NCBI GenBank assembly: GCA_938049385.1
Contig: CALIBQ010000024.1
Coordinates: forward strand, 1 to 55,423
Reading direction: 5' to 3'
Source of the DNA: an uncultured Anaerolineae bacterium
GTDB taxonomy: Bacteria; Chloroflexota; Anaerolineae; JACIWP01
DNA length: 55,423 bases
Shown: one piece after another, positions 51,716-55,423 of the stretch
How the letters are laid out: each line of letters starts with the position of its first letter
Numbering within the stretch: position 1 is the stretch's first letter
Program-made: the position numbers and the translations under genes
Notes under the pieces: model-generated
Seen by the model: only the letters and a program-made list of their open reading frames with translations
What the model was told of the DNA's origin: nothing
Databases searched by the model: none

Positions 51716-52543
51716 CTATATGCGGCGGATGCGGTCAATGATGCGCATGATGACGTTGCGCTTCACCGGCGGCTTGGCCGGCTGTGCCGGCCCGCCCGCC
51801 GGCACCGCCTCCGCCCTGCGCTTCTGCTCCGCCGGCTCCACCAGCTCCACCAGGCCGGCCGCCAGCAGGCCGTATACGATTTTGCGAATCTGGAACTCGC
51901 CCATGCCGTTGTGCTGGGCGATCTGGCGGATGGTGTTGCGGCCGTTGATAAAGGAAATGACGCGCCATTCATCCACGTTCAGGTTGATATGACGCAGAGG
52001 GGTCCGGGGGCGCTCCGCAAATTTCAGCGCCACATCCAGGTCGGGCAGTTCCTCGTGAAGGCGCTCCCATTCCTTGATGCGCCGGCTCCCTTCCATAATA
52101 ATACTCTCCAGGTCCAGCGAGACGGTGATGCGGTCCGCCGGCGGGAGCTGGTCCGGCTCAAAATGGAAGCGGCCCTCAGCAAAGGGGAACAGGTAGTAGA
52201 CGACATCCAGGACATGCTGTTTGACGCTGGAGAGGATGTCGTCCTGGGAGAGGTAGCCGGCGTTGATGAGAAGCAGGCCAAGCTCCTTGTCGGTATGCAC
52301 CTGGGAGCGGGTGCGGATAATCTGGGCCTGTTCGGGGGTGATTTTGCCGGCTTTCTGCAGGATGGCGGTAAGCTGATCATCCTGGCCGGCGATGGAAGCG
52401 TGCAGTAACCTGCCCTCCCGGAAATACATACGCGCCGTCGTCCCATCCGATTCGATGGTCAGCACGCCCGTCTTGCGTGCCAGATTGATGAGGTTCAGCA
52501 GTTGGGTAACGCTGAAGTCCCGCAGGTTTCCCTTCAGTGCCAT
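51716..52543 (-). CDS. DUF4388 (PATAN-like) domain protein
   Basis: 275 aa. The N-terminal DUF4388 domain begins MALKGNLRDFSVTQLLNLI and continues GVLTIESDGTTARMYFREGRLLHA. The middle (about 85-175) resembles a second regulatory helical region, followed by a winged-helix-like segment (NTIRQIAQHNGMGEFQIRKIVYGLL, about 205-235) and a basic tail. Such proteins accompany small GTPases and two-component systems. As first gene of the block, it is probably the GTPase partner that replaces roadblock/DUF742. Confidence 0.85.
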   Translation of the reverse strand: MALKGNLRDFSVTQLLNLINLARKTGVLTIESDGTTARMYFREGRLLHASIAGQDDQLTAILQKAGKITPEQAQIIRTRSQVHTDKELGLLLINAGYLSQDDILSSVKQHVLDVVYYLFPFAEGRFHFEPDQLPPADRITVSLDLESIIMEGSRRIKEWERLHEELPDLDVALKFAERPRTPLRHINLNVDEWRVISFINGRNTIRQIAQHNGMGEFQIRKIVYGLLAAGLVELVEPAEQKRRAEAVPAGGPAQPAKPPVKRNVIMRIIDRIRRI

Positions 52544-53089
52544 GTGCCCCTATCCTTTGCGGTTGAGAAAATGCGGCGCCGATATCCCACCCGGCGGCCT
52601 GCCCCGTCCGGAACGACCGGAATGCCGGCGCGCCCCTTTCCGGATGCGCGATGATACAGAGAGCATCCCAGCGCTTTCATTATACTTTTGCTGATACGTA
52701 AAGTCAATTTGATTTTGGTACTACCTGGTCTTTTTAACCTTGAAATGAACAGGACGATATGGAGCACGGGCCTTTGCGATACCCCCGCACACGGCCGTTT
52801 CAGCTTTTCACGCGGTTGTGGTAAAATAACCAGTGGTGCAGTCGCCGTCACCGGGCCGTGCGGCGCCCGGCTTCGCGAGAGTGCCCTCCGGCGTACCCGC
52901 CTTGTCCCATTCATTTTATCCCCCTGTCCGGCCTGTTTCGCGCGGATGGGACGCGGTCCGCCGGCATCAATCAGAGACAGCCCCATCCCCCGCTCCCTTC
53001 CCTGCCCGCCGGGAAGGGGTGCAGAGGAGGGGTTTTCGGGCACGGATGCGCCGAGACGACCATCTACACTCTCATCAAAGGAGCAAATT
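52544..53089. other. Intergenic region between divergent operons
   Basis: 546 bases without a supported gene. It contains the (-) promoter of the signalling block, a weak (+) promoter candidate (TTTCAG 52798-52803, TAAAAT 52822-52827) and a repeat hairpin with arms CCCTTCCC (52995-53002) and GGGAAGGG (53011-53018) resembling the one at 18119-18145. The frame open upstream of the homoserine dehydrogenase start lies here, but is Pro/Arg-rich and not family-like. Confidence 0.6.
52679..52707 (-). promoter_or_regulatory. Promoter of the DUF4388-GTPase-kinase block
   Basis: On the minus strand TTGACT (52707-52702) and consensus TATAAT (52684-52679) are 17 bases apart, 136 bases before the first gene. 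No comparable promoter is seen in the short gaps further downstream. Confidence 0.75.
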
Positions 53090-54187
53090 ATGCGCAGTAT
53101 CGCCTTCGGCCTGTTGGGTGTGGGCGGCGTCGGCTCCACCCTGCTGAACCTCCTGAACGACGAGATTGTCCGGACTGAGATCGCGGCGCGTGCCGGCGTC
53201 CTCTTCCAGCCGCATCTGCTGGCCGACCGGCGCGGCATCTTGGTCTCCCCCCACGGCCTGGATGCATCCCGGGTACGCCAGGCCCTGGAGGCGAAGGCCG
53301 CCGGCGGCTCTGTGGGGGAAGCCCCTGGCGGAGGGTCAGCCTCCTCCTTCGACGACGTGTGGGCCGCCCTGCAGGAGATGGGCAGTTTACACGGCTTCAT
53401 CCTGGTGGATGCCACGGCCAGCGACGGTACCGTGCCGCTCCTCCTGCGGGTGCTGGACGCCGGCGGATGCGTCGTGCTGGCTAATAAGCGGCCGCTCACC
53501 GGCGAATGGGGCGATTTCCTGCGGCTCACCGCCAGCCGGCGCTGTCGCTTCGAAGCCACAGTGGGCGCCGGCCTGCCTGTTATCCGCACGCTCCAGTCCC
53601 TGCTGGACACCGGCGACCGCGTGCTTTCCATCCAGGGGGTATTCAGCGGCACGCTGGCGTACATCTGCACGGCGCTGAACCGGGGAGAGCGCTATTCCGA
53701 CGCCGTGCGCGCCGCCATGCAGGCCGGCTATACCGAGCCGGACCCGCGCGATGACCTGGGCGGCATTGACGTGGCGCGCAAGGCGCTCATCCTCTGCCGC
53801 ATGATGGGCCAATCCCTCGAACTGCGCGATGTGCACGTCACCTCCATGATTCCCAGCGCGCTGGAAGGGTTAGACCTGCCGGCCTTCCTGGAACGCCTGC
53901 CGGAGGGCGATGCCGAGGTAAACGCTGTTGTGCAGGATGCGGCCTCGCGCGGCGTGCGGCTGAGCTATGTGGCCAATATCGGCGGGGAGGTGCCGGTGGT
54001 GGGACTGCATGAGGTGCTCCCCGACAGCCCCATCGGCCGGCTGGCCGGCACGGACAACATCGTGGTCTTCCGCACCGCCCGCTATCGGAATTCACCCATG
54101 GTCATCCAGGGGCCGGGTGCCGGCCGCGAGGTCACCGCCGGCGGTATCCTGGCCGATATGGTTGACCTGGCCCTTTCCATGCCCTGA
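53090..54187 (+). CDS. hom: Homoserine dehydrogenase
   Basis: NAD(P)-dependent reduction of aspartate semialdehyde to homoserine. 365 aa without aspartokinase or ACT regulatory domains. Rossmann motif GLLGVGGVGSTLL at about residue 7, ANKRPLTG at about 132 (family lysine), and the signature GVFSGTLAYICTAL followed by YTEPDPRDDLGGIDVARKALIL. ATG 53090 has AAAGGAG upstream. It stands beside asd, its substrate supplier. Confidence 0.93.
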   Translation: MRSIAFGLLGVGGVGSTLLNLLNDEIVRTEIAARAGVLFQPHLLADRRGILVSPHGLDASRVRQALEAKAAGGSVGEAPGGGSASSFDDVWAALQEMGSLHGFILVDATASDGTVPLLLRVLDAGGCVVLANKRPLTGEWGDFLRLTASRRCRFEATVGAGLPVIRTLQSLLDTGDRVLSIQGVFSGTLAYICTALNRGERYSDAVRAAMQAGYTEPDPRDDLGGIDVARKALILCRMMGQSLELRDVHVTSMIPSALEGLDLPAFLERLPEGDAEVNAVVQDAASRGVRLSYVANIGGEVPVVGLHEVLPDSPIGRLAGTDNIVVFRTARYRNSPMVIQGPGAGREVTAGGILADMVDLALSMP

Positions 54188-54237
54188 GACCTGCGCCCTA
54201 TCCAGGGAAGATATCTTCGTGTTCATGGGGGAAAGAG

Positions 54238-55287
54238 ATGAAGAGGATTCCAGTCAGTATCCTGGGCGCCACAGGCGCCGTAGGCCAGCGCTTCGTCTCC
54301 CTGCTGGCAGAGCATCCGTGGTTCGAGCTGGTTGGGCTGGCTGCGTCGGAGCGCTCCGCCGGCCAGCGCTACGGGGAGGTATGCCGGTGGACGCTGGACA
54401 TGCCGATGCCGGCGGAGGTGCGCGATATGCCGGTGCGCCCCATTGACACCCACCTGCCCGGCCGCATCCTTTTCTCCGCCCTGCCCGGCGAGCTGGCCGG
54501 CCCGGTCGAGGAGGAGATGGCGCGTGCCGGCTACATCGTCTGCTCCAACGCCTCCGCCCACCGCATGGATCCCGAGGTGCCGCTGGTCATCCCAGAGGTC
54601 AACCCGGACCATATCGGGCTGATCCCGATACAGCGCCGGCGGCGCGGCTGGAAAGGCTGTATCGCCACCAACCCCAACTGCACCACCACCATCATGGTCA
54701 TGGCCCTGGCACCGCTGGCCCGGCGCTTCGGCCTCCGGCGGGTGCATGCGGTATCACTGCAGGCGCTTTCCGGCGCCGGCTATCCCGGCGTGCCCTCGAT
54801 GGACATTGTGGACAACGTGCTGCCCTACATCGGCGGCGAAGAGGACAAGGTGCAGAGCGAACCGCAGAAACTGCTGGGGACGCTGGAAGGGGATGTGGTC
54901 GTGCCGGCCGGCTTCGCCATCAGCGCGCAGTGCAACCGCGTGCCGGTGCTGGAGGGACACATGGTCTGCGTCTCGCTGGAGCTGGCGCAGGACGCCTCGC
55001 TGGAGGAAATCCGCCAGGCCTGGGAGACGTTCCGTGGGGAGCCGCAGGAGCTGGGACTGCCCAGCGCGCCGGCCCAGCCCCTCATCTATCGGCATGAGCC
55101 GGACCGACCCCAGCCGCGCAAGGATCGCGACGCCGGCGCCGGCATGGCGGTAACGGTAGGGCGACTGCAGGAATGCCCTGTGCTGGGGAAGAAATTTGTC
55201 GTCCTCGGCCACAACACAGTGCGGGGGGCCGCCGGCGGCTCCCTCGTGCTGGCCGAACTCCTGGTCGCAAAAGGCCTGGTGGACTAG
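54238..55287 (+). CDS. asd: Aspartate-semialdehyde dehydrogenase
   Basis: Reduces aspartyl phosphate to the semialdehyde, shared by Lys, Thr and Met synthesis. 349 aa of the archaeal/fungal-like subtype. N-terminal GATGAVGQRFV at about residue 10, the active-site cysteine in TNPNCTTT at about 144, QALSGAGYPG and the catalytic His in the segment CNRVPVLEGH. GGGGAAAGAG precedes the ATG. It lies 50 bases after hom. Confidence 0.95.
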   Translation: MKRIPVSILGATGAVGQRFVSLLAEHPWFELVGLAASERSAGQRYGEVCRWTLDMPMPAEVRDMPVRPIDTHLPGRILFSALPGELAGPVEEEMARAGYIVCSNASAHRMDPEVPLVIPEVNPDHIGLIPIQRRRRGWKGCIATNPNCTTTIMVMALAPLARRFGLRRVHAVSLQALSGAGYPGVPSMDIVDNVLPYIGGEEDKVQSEPQKLLGTLEGDVVVPAGFAISAQCNRVPVLEGHMVCVSLELAQDASLEEIRQAWETFRGEPQELGLPSAPAQPLIYRHEPDRPQPRKDRDAGAGMAVTVGRLQECPVLGKKFVVLGHNTVRGAAGGSLVLAELLVAKGLVD

Positions 55288-55290
55288 AAC

Positions 55291-55422
55291 CTATTTCATA
55301 ATTCGATCGATGCACCATAGAATGATGGCAATCAAGCAAAAGGCTTTATACATATGCACATCACGGTCATAGCGAACTACCAAACGACGGCAGTTGTCCA
55401 TCCAAGCAAAACAGCGCTCCAC
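55291..55422 (-). mobile_element. C-terminal fragment of an IS5-type transposase, cut by the window edge
   Basis: On the minus strand the last 43 codons of a reading frame begin VERCFAWMDNCRRLVVRYDR and end with TAG (55293-55291). VERxFAW followed by xxxRRLVxRYD is the C-terminal E-motif region of IS5/IS1031-type DDE transposases, supplying the third catalytic acid. The AT content is higher than in neighbouring genes. It ends only four bases from asd. Whether the element is complete lies outside the window. Confidence 0.75.
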
Positions 55423-55423
55423 A

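Noticed and set aside
52688-53089. N-terminal extension of homoserine dehydrogenase
   Set aside because: Family homology and a good ribosome site begin at ATG 53090; the upstream part overlaps a repeat and a promoter region.
1-55423. tRNA, rRNA or CRISPR loci
   Set aside because: No cloverleaf, ribosomal RNA stretch or regularly spaced direct repeats were found on reading both strands by eye; a dedicated search tool was not available.

Overview
The window is high-GC DNA (roughly 60-65 % by eye), densely packed with genes on both strands. Gene content suggests a member of the Chloroflexota, probably Anaerolineae-like. The clues are a tRNA-Trp T-box in front of a complete trp operon, several MttB/LarBCE/XdhC-type anaerobe genes, a CvnD-like GTPase with DUF4388 and V4R proteins, and a B-type heme-copper enzyme. 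The lineage is inference; the gene calls are mostly firm. The palindrome GCCGGC is strikingly over-represented throughout, in genes and spacers alike.

Left part (1-8300): trigger factor, ClpP and ClpX form a proteostasis cluster ending in a strong terminator. They are followed by a metallo-beta-lactamase-fold hydrolase (-), a small DUF5320-type protein behind a near-consensus promoter that overlaps repeated operator-like half-sites, and a (-) operon of lipid kinase, Ca2+/cation antiporter and PncC amidase. A hemerythrin gene follows, with a CRP/FNR-like site at about -41.5.

8498-10703: a three-gene heme-copper operon in ba3 order (34-residue subunit IIa, subunit II, subunit I). Its subunits look non-canonical: both CuA cysteines are serine, one CuB histidine is aspartate, and the cross-linked tyrosine is absent. 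Together these point to a divergent NO-reductase-like enzyme rather than an O2 reductase.

10746-17762 (-): trpE-trpGD-trpC-trpF-trpB-trpA, with overlapping or closely spaced genes, under a Trp-specific T-box and a consensus promoter. 17763-18243 carries a possible MITE and other repeats.

18326-30969 (+): a MATE transporter with larE-larB-larC (nickel-pincer cofactor synthesis, no larA in the window), uvrC, a degenerate phosphatase-fold membrane protein, an RmlD-like reductase, two family-2 glycosyltransferases, an MttB-family methyltransferase broken by a one-base frameshift, and an XdhC-family protein.

31106-41082 (+): cell shape and division genes (mreBCD, PBP2, minCDE, rodA), then gltX and a HAD hydrolase.

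41079-52543 (-): an 11-gene co-directional block behind one good promoter. It encodes a DUF4388 protein, a CvnD-like GTPase, an alpha/beta hydrolase, a V4R ligand-binding protein, a left-handed beta-helix protein (frameshifted), a relative of cyanobacterial acyl-ACP reductase, a response regulator with degenerate GGDEF, a 1118-residue multi-GAF histidine kinase, a CheY-like regulator, a second alpha/beta hydrolase without its nucleophile, and thiamine pyrophosphokinase. This is the best candidate for an undescribed system: a conservon-like GTPase/kinase pathway coupled to lipid or hydrocarbon chemistry.

Right end: homoserine dehydrogenase and aspartate-semialdehyde dehydrogenase (+), then the C-terminus of an IS5-type transposase running off the edge (-).
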